The notes: a model not told the origin generated them from the letters alone. Shown: positions 44,775 to 54,222, numbered from the stretch's first letter. The stretch: 64,000 bases of DNA from Bacteroidota bacterium (GCA_023386585.1 JAEWJM010000019.1:1-64000), one strand, 5' to 3'. Translations and numbers: made by a program.

Positions 44775-46355
44775 CTATTTCGGATTAAAAACCAGGAATG
44801 GAACAATCATTTCTTCGAGCGAAATTCCGCCATGCTGATAGGTATTTCGATAATAGCTGACATAATGGTTGTAATTGTTGACATACGCCAGGAAAAAGTC
44901 ATTCTTGGCAAAAATATAGGAACTGCTCATGTTAATGGCAGGTAATTGAATTCTTTTCGGATCTTTTACAGCGTAAACGTCGCGGTCTTCGTAAGTAAGG
45001 CTGCGGCCGGTTTTATAGCGCAGGTTCAGGCTTGTATTCTTATCTCCGATGACTTTAGACGGATTTTTTACATTGATCGTTCCGTGGTCAGTGGTGATGA
45101 TGAGGCGGAAGCCCAGTTGCTGCGCCTGCTGGATAATTTCGAGCAACGGAGAATTCCGGAACCAGCTCAACGTCAGCGAGCGATAAGCCTTGTCGTCGGC
45201 GGCAAGTTCTTTTACGACGTCCATTTCGGTTTTTGCGTGCGAGAGCATGTCGATGAAATTGTAAACAATTGTTACCAGGTCATTGTTTTTAAATGACTTG
45301 AAGTTCTCGACCAGCTTTTTGCCCGCGGCGAAGTTGGTAATCTTGAAATAATCCTGTTTGATGTGGAGTCCGAGTCGCTTCAGATGCGCCGCAAGAAACT
45401 CTGCTTCGTATAAATTTTTTCCGCCTTCCTCAACATCGTTTTTCCAATATTGCGGAAAATTTTTCTCCATTTCAAGTGGAGTCATTCCGGAGAAAATCGC
45501 ATTTCGTGCATATTGTGTCGCGGTTGGAAGAATCGCATAATAAGGAATTTCCTTCTCGAGTTTGTAATGGTTGGCAACGACGCTTTCGAAAGCTTTCCAT
45601 TGGTCGTATCGCAGGTTATCGATCACCACAAACAAAACCGGACGGTCTTTTTTCACGATTTCTGGCACTACGAGCTCGCGAAAAAGCGTGTGCGATTGCA
45701 CCGGCTTATCGACCTTCGACTTGCCGGAACCCGACTGAGCGGCGCCTGCAAACCAATCTTCGTAATTTCTTTCGATGAATTTACCGAATTGGGCATTGGC
45801 TTCGATTTTTTGCGATTCCAGTATTTCCGACATTCCCTGATCTTCGATGTCTTCAAGTTCGAGTTCCCAGAATAAAAGCCGACGGTAAAGCTCAGCCCAT
45901 TCCTCATACGAATTCACCATCGACATATCTACGGCGATCTTGCGGAATTCCTTCTGGTAATCCAACGTAGTCTTGGTGGAAATCAGCCTAGAATGGTCAA
46001 GATTTTTCTTGATGCTGAGCAAAATCTGGTTCGGATTTACCGGCTTGATCAGGTAGTCGGCAATCTTTGACCCGATGGCTTCTTCCATGATGAGTTCTTC
46101 CTCACTCTTGGTAATCATGATCACCGGGGTGGCCGATTTCTTCTCCTTTATCTCAGCCAGCACTTCGAGTCCGCTCATGCCCGGCATATTTTCGTCAAGA
46201 AACACAATATCGAAGTTTCCTTCGGCAAATATATCGATGGCATCACGACCGTTGTTGCACGTGGTCAGCTCATAATTCTTCTTTTCGAGAAACATGATAT
46301 GAGGCTTGAGAAGATCGATTTCATCATCGACCCAAAGGATTTTGATCTTGTCCAT
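44775..46355 (-). CDS. porX: PorX: response regulator with PglZ phosphatase domain, T9SS regulator
   Basis: 526 residues from ATG 46355, chosen because MDKIKILWVDDE matches the usual start; frames extending to 46385 add weak residues. The receiver domain (1-120) has acidic WVDDE, phospho-acceptor D54 in VFLDENMPG, and MITKSEEE with the conserved lysine. The C-terminal half is an alkaline-phosphatase-like PglZ domain (VFVVIDNLRYDQ about 225-236, LIITTDHGTI about 420-429, metal-binding Asp/His). In Porphyromonas PorX with PorY and SigP controls T9SS genes. No histidine kinase gene lies adjacent. Confidence 0.93.
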   Translation of the reverse strand: MDKIKILWVDDEIDLLKPHIMFLEKKNYELTTCNNGRDAIDIFAEGNFDIVFLDENMPGMSGLEVLAEIKEKKSATPVIMITKSEEELIMEEAIGSKIADYLIKPVNPNQILLSIKKNLDHSRLISTKTTLDYQKEFRKIAVDMSMVNSYEEWAELYRRLLFWELELEDIEDQGMSEILESQKIEANAQFGKFIERNYEDWFAGAAQSGSGKSKVDKPVQSHTLFRELVVPEIVKKDRPVLFVVIDNLRYDQWKAFESVVANHYKLEKEIPYYAILPTATQYARNAIFSGMTPLEMEKNFPQYWKNDVEEGGKNLYEAEFLAAHLKRLGLHIKQDYFKITNFAAGKKLVENFKSFKNNDLVTIVYNFIDMLSHAKTEMDVVKELAADDKAYRSLTLSWFRNSPLLEIIQQAQQLGFRLIITTDHGTINVKNPSKVIGDKNTSLNLRYKTGRSLTYEDRDVYAVKDPKRIQLPAINMSSSYIFAKNDFFLAYVNNYNHYVSYYRNTYQHGGISLEEMIVPFLVFNPK

Positions 46356-46528
46356 TCCCATGAATTTAATTGCGCAATTTAACACTTACCTAACGTTGCA
46401 CCTCTTAAAGTTATTGTAAAAGTTTTCCGCCAAAAGCGTCTGCTTAAATGTAACATTTCAATTGAATCCTGTAATAAAGCGGCGCAGGCGCGGATGTAAT
46501 TTAGTCCAATATCAAAAACATCAGGATT

Positions 46529-46819
46529 ATGGAAACAAATGAAAAAAACGACGGAATTGAATATACCAGAAGCCACACCGATCGCGAGATGCACAATATA
46601 AACCGCGAAAACCAAGTGAAAGCCGCTTCCGAAGATGAAAATGACGATGCCGGAATTGTTTCTGCTGCCGAGCGCGAAGGCGGCGAGAAATATTCCAATA
46701 CCAACACAGGTTATAACGTGAGCGCCGCCAACCGGAAAGAAAATTTCACCGATCCCGATTACGGCGCTACCGCTGCAAAAACAGCGAATCAAATAAATGA
46801 TCAGAATAAAGAATCTTAA
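46529..46819 (+). CDS. Very hydrophilic, likely disordered small protein
   Basis: 96 residues, almost no hydrophobic residue runs, rich in N, E, D, K, G, S and A, no Cys or Trp. Segments such as NVSAANRKENFTDPDYGATA suggest general-stress or hydrophilin-like protein. No signal peptide. Its frame is divergent from porX with a 143-base gap that shows no consensus promoter. It lies 11 bases upstream of a second protein of similar composition. Confidence 0.6.
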   Translation: METNEKNDGIEYTRSHTDREMHNINRENQVKAASEDENDDAGIVSAAEREGGEKYSNTNTGYNVSAANRKENFTDPDYGATAAKTANQINDQNKES

Positions 46820-46830
46820 ACAAACCAGTC

Positions 46831-47109
46831 ATGCCAGCAACAGAAAGAAATTCCTGGGACAGAAGCAATCGCCAGGGGCAAAATATGGATCCCGATCATT
46901 CATCGGACGAATTCCTTAAAGAAGGAGCAGAGACCAACCCAAACAAGGACGCTGACGGTTATGGAAGCGAGGCCGCAAGGTCCGACCATCATAATTATGA
47001 ATCCGGTTTCGGAAGCCGTACGGGAAACAACTCGTCCGAACACGTCAGTATGCGAAATCGCGAAAATTATACAAAAGGAAATCCCGGTTCTGCCGGAAGG
47101 GCTTCATAA
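46831..47109 (+). CDS. Second hydrophilic, likely disordered small protein
   Basis: 92 residues, rich in N, S, G, D, R and E; a repeated RNRENYTKGN, SGFGSRTGNN and DRSNRQGQNMDPD pattern, no transmembrane or catalytic motif. It resembles the upstream protein in composition more than in alignable sequence. Its TAA stop directly abuts the ATG of the helicase gene, pointing to an operon of two disordered proteins and a helicase. Confidence 0.6.
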   Translation: MPATERNSWDRSNRQGQNMDPDHSSDEFLKEGAETNPNKDADGYGSEAARSDHHNYESGFGSRTGNNSSEHVSMRNRENYTKGNPGSAGRAS

Positions 47110-48651
47110 ATGGAACAGAGCCAAGCGGACACGCCATTGAAGGCAAAAGTCCTTTATCCTTACCAGCAAGCCGACATTGACAAGATATTCGGGCTGATCG
47201 AATCACATCGGCCCGAATACCATATTTTGTATCAACTGCCAACCGGCGGAGGAAAGACGGTCGTTTTCGCCGAAATTGTCCGCCGATTTACCGAAACCAC
47301 TGGCCGGAAAGCCATTGTGCTGACGCATCGCAACGAACTTTGCACACAGACCTCGAAAACGCTGCTCCAGATGGGTGTGCCAAACAAACGCATCACCAGT
47401 GCATTGAAAAAGCTGCCGTCCAACAATCCGTTTCTATGCTATGTTGCCATGGTTGAAACGTTGAAAAACCGATTGCGCGAAAAGCAAATAGCGATTTCCG
47501 ATGTCGGATTGGTCATAATTGATGAAGCGCATCACAATTCATTCGGCAAGCTTTTGAAACATTTCGAGGATGCTTATGTGGTCGGAATTACCGCAACGCC
47601 GCTGAGTTCGAATGCGGATTTGCCGATGAACCGCAATTATTCCGAATTGATCACGGGCGAATCGATCGCCTCGCTGATTGAAAAAGGTTATCTCGCGAAG
47701 GCTGAAACTTACGCATACGATGTCGAATTAAATTCACTGATAACCGGAATTACCGGCGATTATACGGTACAGTCTTCAGACGAATTTTATTCATCACCGG
47801 CAATGATCGAAATGCTGCTCAAGGCATACGAAAGCGGGTCCAAAGGCAAGAAGACATTGATTTTTAACAACGGGATTTTCACTTCGCGCCGCGTTTGCGA
47901 ATCTTTTCGCGAAGCCGGTTATGCAATCAGGCACTTGGACAATAAAACTCCGACCACCGAACGGGCCGAAATTTTAAAGTGGTTTCGGAAAACGCCGGGG
48001 AGTATTCTAACCTCTGTTTCACTTCTCACCACCGGATTCGACGAGCCGTCGGTACAATCGGTGATTCTTTTTCGCGCGACGAAATCGATGACCTTATATT
48101 TCCAGATGATTGGCCGCGGATCGAGGCGCATCGGACGCAAAAAGAGCTTTACCCTGATCGACCTCGGAAATAATGTAGCACGCTTCGGACATTGGAATGC
48201 CGATATCGACTGGCAAAACGTTTTTGAAAATCCACAGGCATATCTGGAACGCAATTCAGGCGAATCGGAAACCGCTGCGTATTCGTTGCCGAAGTCGGTT
48301 CGTGCCCTGTTTCCGAACAGCCCGGAAGTCAATTACGATATAGAAGCGGCATGGCTGCAAGCGGCACAGGAACAGCTGAAGCCCAAAACAATCATCCGCG
48401 ATTCGCTGCGGCAGCACGCGTTTTTGTGCCTGGCGAACAGCGAAACTCCCGCCGAAGCTCGCGCACTTGCAAAGGCGCTGGAACCCGATATAAAACAACG
48501 GGTCAAGCTTTATACGCAGCTGATGGGCAAGACCACGCGCAATTATGTCGAATGGCTCGAAGAGGATTACATGTTCCGGTTGCAGGGGCTTGTAAGTAAA
48601 ATATTTAATAAGATTGACCTTCCCGAATCTTTTGAACTGAAAAAGGTGTAG
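47110..48651 (+). CDS. DEAD/DEAH-box superfamily 2 helicase
   Basis: 513 residues. Walker A LPTGGGKT (43-50), motif II IDEAHHNSFG (about 138-147, DEAH), motif III TATPLSS (about 162-168), and motif VI QMIGRGSRRIGRKK (about 328-341) define an SF2 helicase. The N-terminal YPYQQADIDKIFG (about 16-28) is the Q-like motif of the restriction-enzyme/RecQ-like class. Substrate (RNA or DNA) is not evident; no nuclease or methylase partner is adjacent. The C-terminal ~150 residues have no recognised domain. Confidence 0.88.
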   Translation: MEQSQADTPLKAKVLYPYQQADIDKIFGLIESHRPEYHILYQLPTGGGKTVVFAEIVRRFTETTGRKAIVLTHRNELCTQTSKTLLQMGVPNKRITSALKKLPSNNPFLCYVAMVETLKNRLREKQIAISDVGLVIIDEAHHNSFGKLLKHFEDAYVVGITATPLSSNADLPMNRNYSELITGESIASLIEKGYLAKAETYAYDVELNSLITGITGDYTVQSSDEFYSSPAMIEMLLKAYESGSKGKKTLIFNNGIFTSRRVCESFREAGYAIRHLDNKTPTTERAEILKWFRKTPGSILTSVSLLTTGFDEPSVQSVILFRATKSMTLYFQMIGRGSRRIGRKKSFTLIDLGNNVARFGHWNADIDWQNVFENPQAYLERNSGESETAAYSLPKSVRALFPNSPEVNYDIEAAWLQAAQEQLKPKTIIRDSLRQHAFLCLANSETPAEARALAKALEPDIKQRVKLYTQLMGKTTRNYVEWLEEDYMFRLQGLVSKIFNKIDLPESFELKKV

Positions 48652-48725
48652 CTTCGATAATAATTTACGTTTAAACCATCATTTGGAAGATCGGTCTTAA
48701 GCGGCATTAACTAAAATCAAAAACA

Positions 48726-49550
48726 ATGAAAAAGTTTCTTTTAATCCCAGTGTTCTTTGCCGCTGCGGTGCTTTCAGTATCCTGCGACAAAGACGACAAC
48801 AACCAATCGATTTCCGATGCGGATCTTCTTACTGCGTCTGCGGTTTCCGATTATGCTACCGAATCCGATTTCCAGGCTGCGATGGAATCGGCTAACGACA
48901 ATGGAAGCCTTCGTCAAGGCGATGCTGCAACTTCGTTATCTTCGGTCGCTCCTTGTGCCGACGTCACTTTTTCGGGAACGACTTTCCCGCTCACAATCAC
49001 CATCGATTTTGGTACCGGATGCACCAACAACGGAATTACCCGCAGTGGAATCCTTACCATCGCGCTTACCGGGCCATTGATGCAAGCCGGTTCAGAGATG
49101 ACAATACAGCGCAATAATTATTACGTTAACGGATATCACATCGAAGGAAGTGTGTATTATGTCAACCAAACCACCGACAGCAATATACCCGAGTGGACGC
49201 GCACCATTACTAACGGCCATATCACCAATCCGGCCGGCGCTGTTTTCGTGCATTCGGGTACGCGCACAGTCAGACAAATCGAAGGTGTTGCCACTCCGCT
49301 TATTCTTGCCGATAATGTTTTTGAGATTACTGCCGGCTCATACACAGTTACTGGTCCGTCCGGAAATTCACTCACCGCGACGATTGTAACTCCGCTGATT
49401 AAAAAGCATTCGTGCCCTTATATTTCGCAGGGAGTTCTGCATTTAAACGGAACTTATCTCGATGGCGACCTTGATTATGGCAACAACGACTGTGATGATC
49501 TTGCAGTTTATACCCATTCAGACGGGCAGAGTTATACGATTCACCTGTAA
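48726..49550 (+). CDS. Hypothetical lipoprotein
   Basis: 274 residues. Signal with lipobox VSC (about residue 20) and an acidic linker DKDDNNQS, marking a Bacteroidota outer-surface lipoprotein. The mature part is beta-rich (TFSGTTFPLTITIDFGTGC, later GNSLTATIVTPLIKKHSCP) with three pairs of Cys that may form disulfides. No known domain recognised. Isolated gene; a terminator follows. Confidence 0.78.
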   Translation: MKKFLLIPVFFAAAVLSVSCDKDDNNQSISDADLLTASAVSDYATESDFQAAMESANDNGSLRQGDAATSLSSVAPCADVTFSGTTFPLTITIDFGTGCTNNGITRSGILTIALTGPLMQAGSEMTIQRNNYYVNGYHIEGSVYYVNQTTDSNIPEWTRTITNGHITNPAGAVFVHSGTRTVRQIEGVATPLILADNVFEITAGSYTVTGPSGNSLTATIVTPLIKKHSCPYISQGVLHLNGTYLDGDLDYGNNDCDDLAVYTHSDGQSYTIHL

Positions 49551-49561
49551 TCACGCAATTT

Positions 49562-49588
49562 AAAGAGAGGCTTCGGCCTCTTTTTTTA
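49562..49588 (+). terminator. Terminator after the lipoprotein gene
   Basis: AAAGAGAGGC-TTCG-GCCTCTTTTTTT hairpin. Its tail overlaps an ATG that I do not accept as the start of the next gene. Confidence 0.85.
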
Positions 49589-49604
49589 TGGGGTGCCGAT
49601 TTAG

Positions 49605-49612
49605 TATCTTTG
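49605..49612 (+). promoter_or_regulatory. -7 box before the HD-domain gene
   Basis: TATCTTTG (TAnnTTTG). Transcription would start near 49619, just before a GTG at 49627, favouring that start. Confidence 0.45.
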
Positions 49613-49626
49613 AGCAAATTTTGAAA

Positions 49627-50859
49627 GTGGCCAGCAATAAGTTGAAAATACTGAACGACCCGATCTACGGATTCATTTCGTTGCCCGACGAGCTGATTTA
49701 TGACCTTGTAAACCATCCGTATTTCCAGCGGCTGCGCAGGATTTCGCAGATGGGATTGTCAAGCCTTGTTTTTCCCGGCGCACAGCATACGCGTTTCCAT
49801 CACGCTTTGGGAAGCATGCACCTGATGCAAAAAGCCGTCGATGTGCTTCGTTCAAAGGGAACGGCGATTTCGACCGATGAAGAGCAGGCGCTTTACGTGG
49901 CAATCCTGCTGCACGACATCGGACACGGTCCATTTTCACACGCAATGGAAAACAGCATTGCCGAAAATGTCCACCACGAGTCGATTTCACTGCTATTCAT
50001 GCAAAGGCTCAATACGCTGTTCAGTGGAAAGCTGGAGCTTGCAATCGAGATATTCACCGGAAATTATCCACGCAAGTTCATGCTTCAGCTGGTTTCAAGC
50101 CAATTGGACATGGATCGGATGGATTACCTCAAGCGCGACAGTTTTTTCACCGGAGTTGCCGAGGGAAATATCAATTCCGACCGGCTGATACAAATGCTGC
50201 ATGTTGTTGACGATGTACTGATGATCGAGGAGAAGGCAATTTATTCGGTCGAGAAATTCCTGATGGCAAGAAGGCTGATGTATTGGCAGGCTTATCTGCA
50301 CAAAACCAGTCTTTCCGCCGAACTGATGCTGATGAAAGTACTCAAAAGAGCACGCGAACTCGTCCGCAAGGAAGTGAATGTCGAGGCAAGCGCGCCGCTT
50401 CAGTTTTTCATACAAAACAAAATTACGACGGCTGATTTTGATGATGCTACATTGGACAGGTTTGCACAATTGGACGATTACGACATCATCAGCGCATTGA
50501 AGCAGTGGCAATTCCATTCCGATCCGATTCTTTCCGATTTAAGCCGCATGGTAATCAATCGCGACCTTTTGAAAATCAGGCTGGATGCAGAAAAATTTCC
50601 GGCAGGCGAACTTGCTCGGCTCGTTGAAATTTTTACGGCAAGCAACGGAATGACGCCGGCCGAAGCCAAGTATTATATTTTTAAGGGAAAGATCCGAAAT
50701 CAGGCGTACAGTAACGAGCTCGAGCCGATCCGGATACTTCGACGCGACGGAACGGTTGGCGACGTAATTGAGGCCTCCGACCAGATGAACCTGAAGGCGC
50801 TGTCAAAACCGGTCATCAAGTATTACATGTGTTTTCCGAAACAACTTTCGGAAAAATAA
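49627..50859 (+). CDS. HD-domain phosphohydrolase (dGTPase-like)
   Basis: 410 residues from GTG 49627; an in-frame ATG at 49588 lies within the terminator and upstream of the -7 box. HD motifs: RFHHALGSMHLM (about 59-70) and LLHDIGHGPFSHAME (about 97-111), plus LDMDRMDYLKRD (about 161-172), supply metal ligands. Similar to the YwfO/dGTP triphosphohydrolase-related family in Firmicutes and Bacteroidota. The nucleotide substrate is not predictable. 119 bases upstream of lpxD, with its own promoter between. Confidence 0.85.
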   Translation: MASNKLKILNDPIYGFISLPDELIYDLVNHPYFQRLRRISQMGLSSLVFPGAQHTRFHHALGSMHLMQKAVDVLRSKGTAISTDEEQALYVAILLHDIGHGPFSHAMENSIAENVHHESISLLFMQRLNTLFSGKLELAIEIFTGNYPRKFMLQLVSSQLDMDRMDYLKRDSFFTGVAEGNINSDRLIQMLHVVDDVLMIEEKAIYSVEKFLMARRLMYWQAYLHKTSLSAELMLMKVLKRARELVRKEVNVEASAPLQFFIQNKITTADFDDATLDRFAQLDDYDIISALKQWQFHSDPILSDLSRMVINRDLLKIRLDAEKFPAGELARLVEIFTASNGMTPAEAKYYIFKGKIRNQAYSNELEPIRILRRDGTVGDVIEASDQMNLKALSKPVIKYYMCFPKQLSEK

Positions 50860-50879
50860 GTTTCAAAATCTATTTTTTA

Positions 50880-50887
50880 TATTTTTG
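50880..50887 (+). promoter_or_regulatory. -7 box of the lpxD operon
   Basis: TATTTTTG (TAnnTTTG) 92 bases before lpxD. Transcription would begin near 50894, at or just after the start codon of the small ORF at 50893. Confidence 0.5.
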
Positions 50888-50892
50888 TCGGG

Positions 50893-50982
50893 ATGAAACA
50901 GGGCGTACTCTTATTCCATAAATTCCATAGCTGTTGCAACGCGCTCCGAACAGTGTCAACCGAAAATAAACTGGCAGCATGA
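50893..50982 (+). CDS. Possible 29-residue leader peptide overlapping lpxD
   Basis: Open frame MKQGVLLFHKFHSCCNALRT-(9 more) with a Cys-Cys pair. Its TGA overlaps the lpxD ATG (ATGA, shared at 50979-50982), the layout seen for translational coupling. It has no promoter of its own beyond the -7 box ending 5 bases upstream, which would make it nearly leaderless. It may be a chance frame in the lpxD leader. Confidence 0.3.
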   Translation: MKQGVLLFHKFHSCCNALRTVSTENKLAA

Positions 50983-52004
50983 AATTTACGGCGGAGCAAA
51001 TAGCGGGAATATTAGGAGGCGAGGTCGAGGGAAATCCCGATGCTGTGGTTTATAAATTGTCAAAAATCGAGGAAGGCTGCGACGGCTCTCTTACTTTTCT
51101 TTCCAATCCCAAATACAACAATTTCATTTATTCGACAAAGGCGACGGTAACGATCGTGAACACTTCGTTCGTACCTGAATCGGCAATTACAACCACACTA
51201 ATAAGGGTGGACGATGCCTACGGCGCTTTTACGAAAATACTTGAATACTATAATCATATCAAGCTCAACAAGAGCGGAATAGAATCTCCAAGTTTTATTG
51301 CGGAAACCGCAACTTATGGTGAAAACGCCTATATCGGCTGTTTCGCCTATTTGGGAAATAATGTCCGTTTGGGCAATAATGTCAAAGTGTATCCGAACGC
51401 TTTTATTGGCGACAACGTAACAGTCGGAAACGACGTAATCATCTTTGCGGGCGCAAAAATCTATTCCGACACCGTCATCGGTAACAATTGCATTGTGCAG
51501 TCGGGAGCCATCATCGGGGCTGACGGATTTGGCTTCGCTCCGCAGCCTGACGGAACGTATAACAAAGTTCCGCAAATCGGGAATGTGGTCATCGAGGACA
51601 ATGTCGACATTGGTTCGTGCACTACGATCGACCGCGCCACAATGGGATCAACGATTATTCGAAAAGGAGTGAAGCTGGACAATCAGATCCAGATCGCACA
51701 CAATGTCGAAATCGGTGAAAATACCGTGATTGCGGCCCAGACCGGTGTAGCGGGATCGACCAAAATAGGGAAGAACTGCATGATTGGCGGCCAGGCGGGA
51801 ATTGCTGGTCATTTAATTATTGGAAATAATGTCCGCATCCAGGCTCAATCCGGAGTTGGCAAAAACATAGCCAACGGCGAAACGGTACAGGGATCGCCCT
51901 CATTTAACTATTCGGATTACAGCAAATCGTATGTGCATTTCAGGAACCTTTCAAAACTGGTAGCCGAAGTTGAAGAACTCAGAAAAATCATCAATAACAA
52001 ATAG
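50979..52004 (+). CDS. lpxD: UDP-3-O-(3-hydroxyacyl)glucosamine N-acyltransferase
   Basis: Third step of lipid A synthesis, cytosolic. 341 residues, normal length: N-terminal substrate domain (about 1-100) then a left-handed beta-helix of hexapeptide repeats with catalytic His in QIAHNVEIG (about 240) and the TGVAGSTKIGKN block. C-terminal helical tail 315-341. First gene of an lpxD-lpxC/fabZ-lpxA-efp-lpxD2-ntf2 run. Four bases separate its stop from the next ATG. Confidence 0.96.
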   Translation: MKFTAEQIAGILGGEVEGNPDAVVYKLSKIEEGCDGSLTFLSNPKYNNFIYSTKATVTIVNTSFVPESAITTTLIRVDDAYGAFTKILEYYNHIKLNKSGIESPSFIAETATYGENAYIGCFAYLGNNVRLGNNVKVYPNAFIGDNVTVGNDVIIFAGAKIYSDTVIGNNCIVQSGAIIGADGFGFAPQPDGTYNKVPQIGNVVIEDNVDIGSCTTIDRATMGSTIIRKGVKLDNQIQIAHNVEIGENTVIAAQTGVAGSTKIGKNCMIGGQAGIAGHLIIGNNVRIQAQSGVGKNIANGETVQGSPSFNYSDYSKSYVHFRNLSKLVAEVEELRKIINNK

Positions 52005-52008
52005 ACCA

Positions 52009-53397
52009 ATGGTTAAACAAAAAACCATCAAGAATGAAATTTCGCTTACCGGCGTCGGGCTTCACACCGGTAAAGAAGTAAAAATGACCTTCAAGCCAGC
52101 TCCGCTAAACAACGGATTTTCCTTCGTTCGCGTTGACCTTGAAGGCCATCCGGTAATCGAGGCCGATGCGTCCTACGTAATCAATACACAACGCGGAACC
52201 AATCTGGAAAAACGCGGTGTCAAAATCATGACTTCGGAACACGTTCTGGCGGCGTGCGTCGGTTGTGACCTTGACAACGTTATAATCGAGCTAAATGGAC
52301 CCGAGCCGCCAATTATGGATGGATCGGCTAAGTTTTTCGTTGAGGCGATAGAAAAAGCGGGCATCGAAGAACAGGAAGCGGAGCGCAATTATTATGTTGT
52401 AAAAGAAGTCATCTCTTTTTCGGATGAAGCTTCAGGAAGCGAAATTCTTGTCATGCCGAGCGACGATTATCAGGTTACGGCGATGGTTGATTTTGGAACC
52501 AAGGTTTTGGGAACGCAGAATGCAACGATGAAAAACTTGTGCGAATTCAAGTCGGAAATCTCCAATTCGCGGACGTTCAGCTTTTTGCACGAACTCGAAA
52601 CCCTGCTCGACAACGGACTCATCAAAGGCGGCGATCTCAATAACGCCATCGTTTACGTCGACAAGGAAATTTCGGGCAGCACAATGGAAAACCTGAAAGT
52701 TGCTTTCGGAAAAGACAACATTTCGGTAACGCCAAATGGCATTCTGGATAACCTGACTTTGCATTATCCGAACGAAGCGGCGCGCCACAAACTATTGGAT
52801 GTAGTGGGCGATCTGGCTTTGGTCGGAACCCGGATCAAAGGGAAAGTCATTGCCAACAAGCCGGGCCACTTTATCAATACGCAATTTGCCAAGAAACTCT
52901 CGAAAATCATAAAAATCGAGCAGCGCAACCAGGTTCCGGTTTTCGATCTTCAGCAGGAACCGCTGATGGACATTCATAAAATCATGAGCATGCTGCCGCA
53001 CAGGCCGCCGTTCTTGCTCGTCGATAAAATATTCGAGCTTTCAGACACGCACGTGGTTGGATTGAAAAATGTCACCATGAATGAGCCGTTTTTTGTGGGC
53101 CATTTTCCGGGAGCGCCTGTAATGCCCGGAGTTCTTATCGTTGAGGCGATGGCGCAAACCGGCGGAATCCTGATCTTGAGCACCGTTCCTGATCCGGAAA
53201 ATTACCTTACGTACTTCATGAAAATTGACAACGTCAAATTCAAACAGAAAGTCCTTCCGGGCGACACGCTCATCTTTAAATGCGACCTGATTTCACCGAT
53301 CCGTCGCGGTATCTGCCACATGCAGGGCAATGCGTATGTAAACGGAAAACTTGTCGCCGAGGCCGAACTGATGGCACAAATAGTAAAAAAACAATAA
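52009..53397 (+). CDS. lpxC-fabZ: LpxC-FabZ fusion
   Basis: Bifunctional protein, 462 residues from ATG 52009, combining the committed lipid A deacetylase (LpxC) with beta-hydroxyacyl-ACP dehydratase (FabZ). LpxC (about 1-305) has GVGLHTGK, the zinc His in MTSEHVLAAC (about 69-78), and HYPNEAARHKLLDVVGD (His/Asp pair). FabZ (about 320-462) has MLPHRPPFLLVDKI (about 334-347, catalytic His) and GHFPGAPVMPGVLIVEAMAQ (in parts, catalytic Glu). The fusion is a hallmark of Bacteroidota and couples lipid A to fatty acid supply. Confidence 0.97.
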   Translation: MVKQKTIKNEISLTGVGLHTGKEVKMTFKPAPLNNGFSFVRVDLEGHPVIEADASYVINTQRGTNLEKRGVKIMTSEHVLAACVGCDLDNVIIELNGPEPPIMDGSAKFFVEAIEKAGIEEQEAERNYYVVKEVISFSDEASGSEILVMPSDDYQVTAMVDFGTKVLGTQNATMKNLCEFKSEISNSRTFSFLHELETLLDNGLIKGGDLNNAIVYVDKEISGSTMENLKVAFGKDNISVTPNGILDNLTLHYPNEAARHKLLDVVGDLALVGTRIKGKVIANKPGHFINTQFAKKLSKIIKIEQRNQVPVFDLQQEPLMDIHKIMSMLPHRPPFLLVDKIFELSDTHVVGLKNVTMNEPFFVGHFPGAPVMPGVLIVEAMAQTGGILILSTVPDPENYLTYFMKIDNVKFKQKVLPGDTLIFKCDLISPIRRGICHMQGNAYVNGKLVAEAELMAQIVKKQ

Positions 53398-53400
53398 AGC

Positions 53401-54186
53401 ATGAATCAGCCTTTAGCATATGTTCATCCCGGCGCAAAAATCGCCAAAAACGTGGTTATTGAACCGTTTACAACCATACACAACAATGTCGTAATCGGCG
53501 ATGGAACCTGGATCGGGTCGAACGTGACTATAATGGAAGGCGCAAGAATCGGAAAAAACTGCAATATATTTCCCGGTGCAGTCATCTCGGCTGTTCCACA
53601 AGATTTGAAGTTTGGCGGTGAAGATTCACTTGCGATCATCGGCGATAATACTACTATCCGTGAGTGCGTTACGATAAACCGCGGAACAATTGCATCGGGA
53701 CAGACCACAATCGGAAAAAACTGCCTGATCATGGCAACGGCACATATTGCGCACGATTGCCATATTGGCGACAATGCGATAATCGTTAACGGCGTTGCGC
53801 TGGCCGGACATGTAACTGTTGGCAATTTTGCGATTATTGGCGGGCTCGCAGCAGTTCATCAATTCATCCATATTGGCGACCACGCGATGATTTCCGGTGG
53901 ATCGTTGGTAAGAAAAGATGTGCCTCCATATACCAAAGCAGCAAAAGAGCCGCTTTCCTATGTTGGAATCAATTCCGTCGGATTGCGCCGTCGCGGATTT
54001 ACAACCGAAAAAATCAGAGAAATCCAGGAAATCTACCGGATTTTGTACCAAAAAAATTACAATACGACGCAAGCTTTGGGAATCATTGAAGCCGAGATGG
54101 AAGCAACTCCCGAGCGCGATGAAATTATCTTGTTTATCCGGAATTCGTCACGAGGCGTAATGAAAGGCTACACCGGAAACTATTAG
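53401..54186 (+). CDS. lpxA: Acyl-ACP--UDP-N-acetylglucosamine O-acyltransferase
   Basis: First lipid A enzyme, cytosolic; 261 residues, normal. Left-handed beta-helix; catalytic His in HIAHDCHIGDN (about 119-129) and GHVTVGN near 140. C-terminal helical domain 190-261 with LRRRGFTTEKIREIQ (about 199-213). Three bases after lpxC-fabZ, in the same operon. Confidence 0.97.
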   Translation: MNQPLAYVHPGAKIAKNVVIEPFTTIHNNVVIGDGTWIGSNVTIMEGARIGKNCNIFPGAVISAVPQDLKFGGEDSLAIIGDNTTIRECVTINRGTIASGQTTIGKNCLIMATAHIAHDCHIGDNAIIVNGVALAGHVTVGNFAIIGGLAAVHQFIHIGDHAMISGGSLVRKDVPPYTKAAKEPLSYVGINSVGLRRRGFTTEKIREIQEIYRILYQKNYNTTQALGIIEAEMEATPERDEIILFIRNSSRGVMKGYTGNY

Positions 54187-54222
54187 CACTAACTTTAAAC
54201 TTTAAAATTCAAACTACATTAA

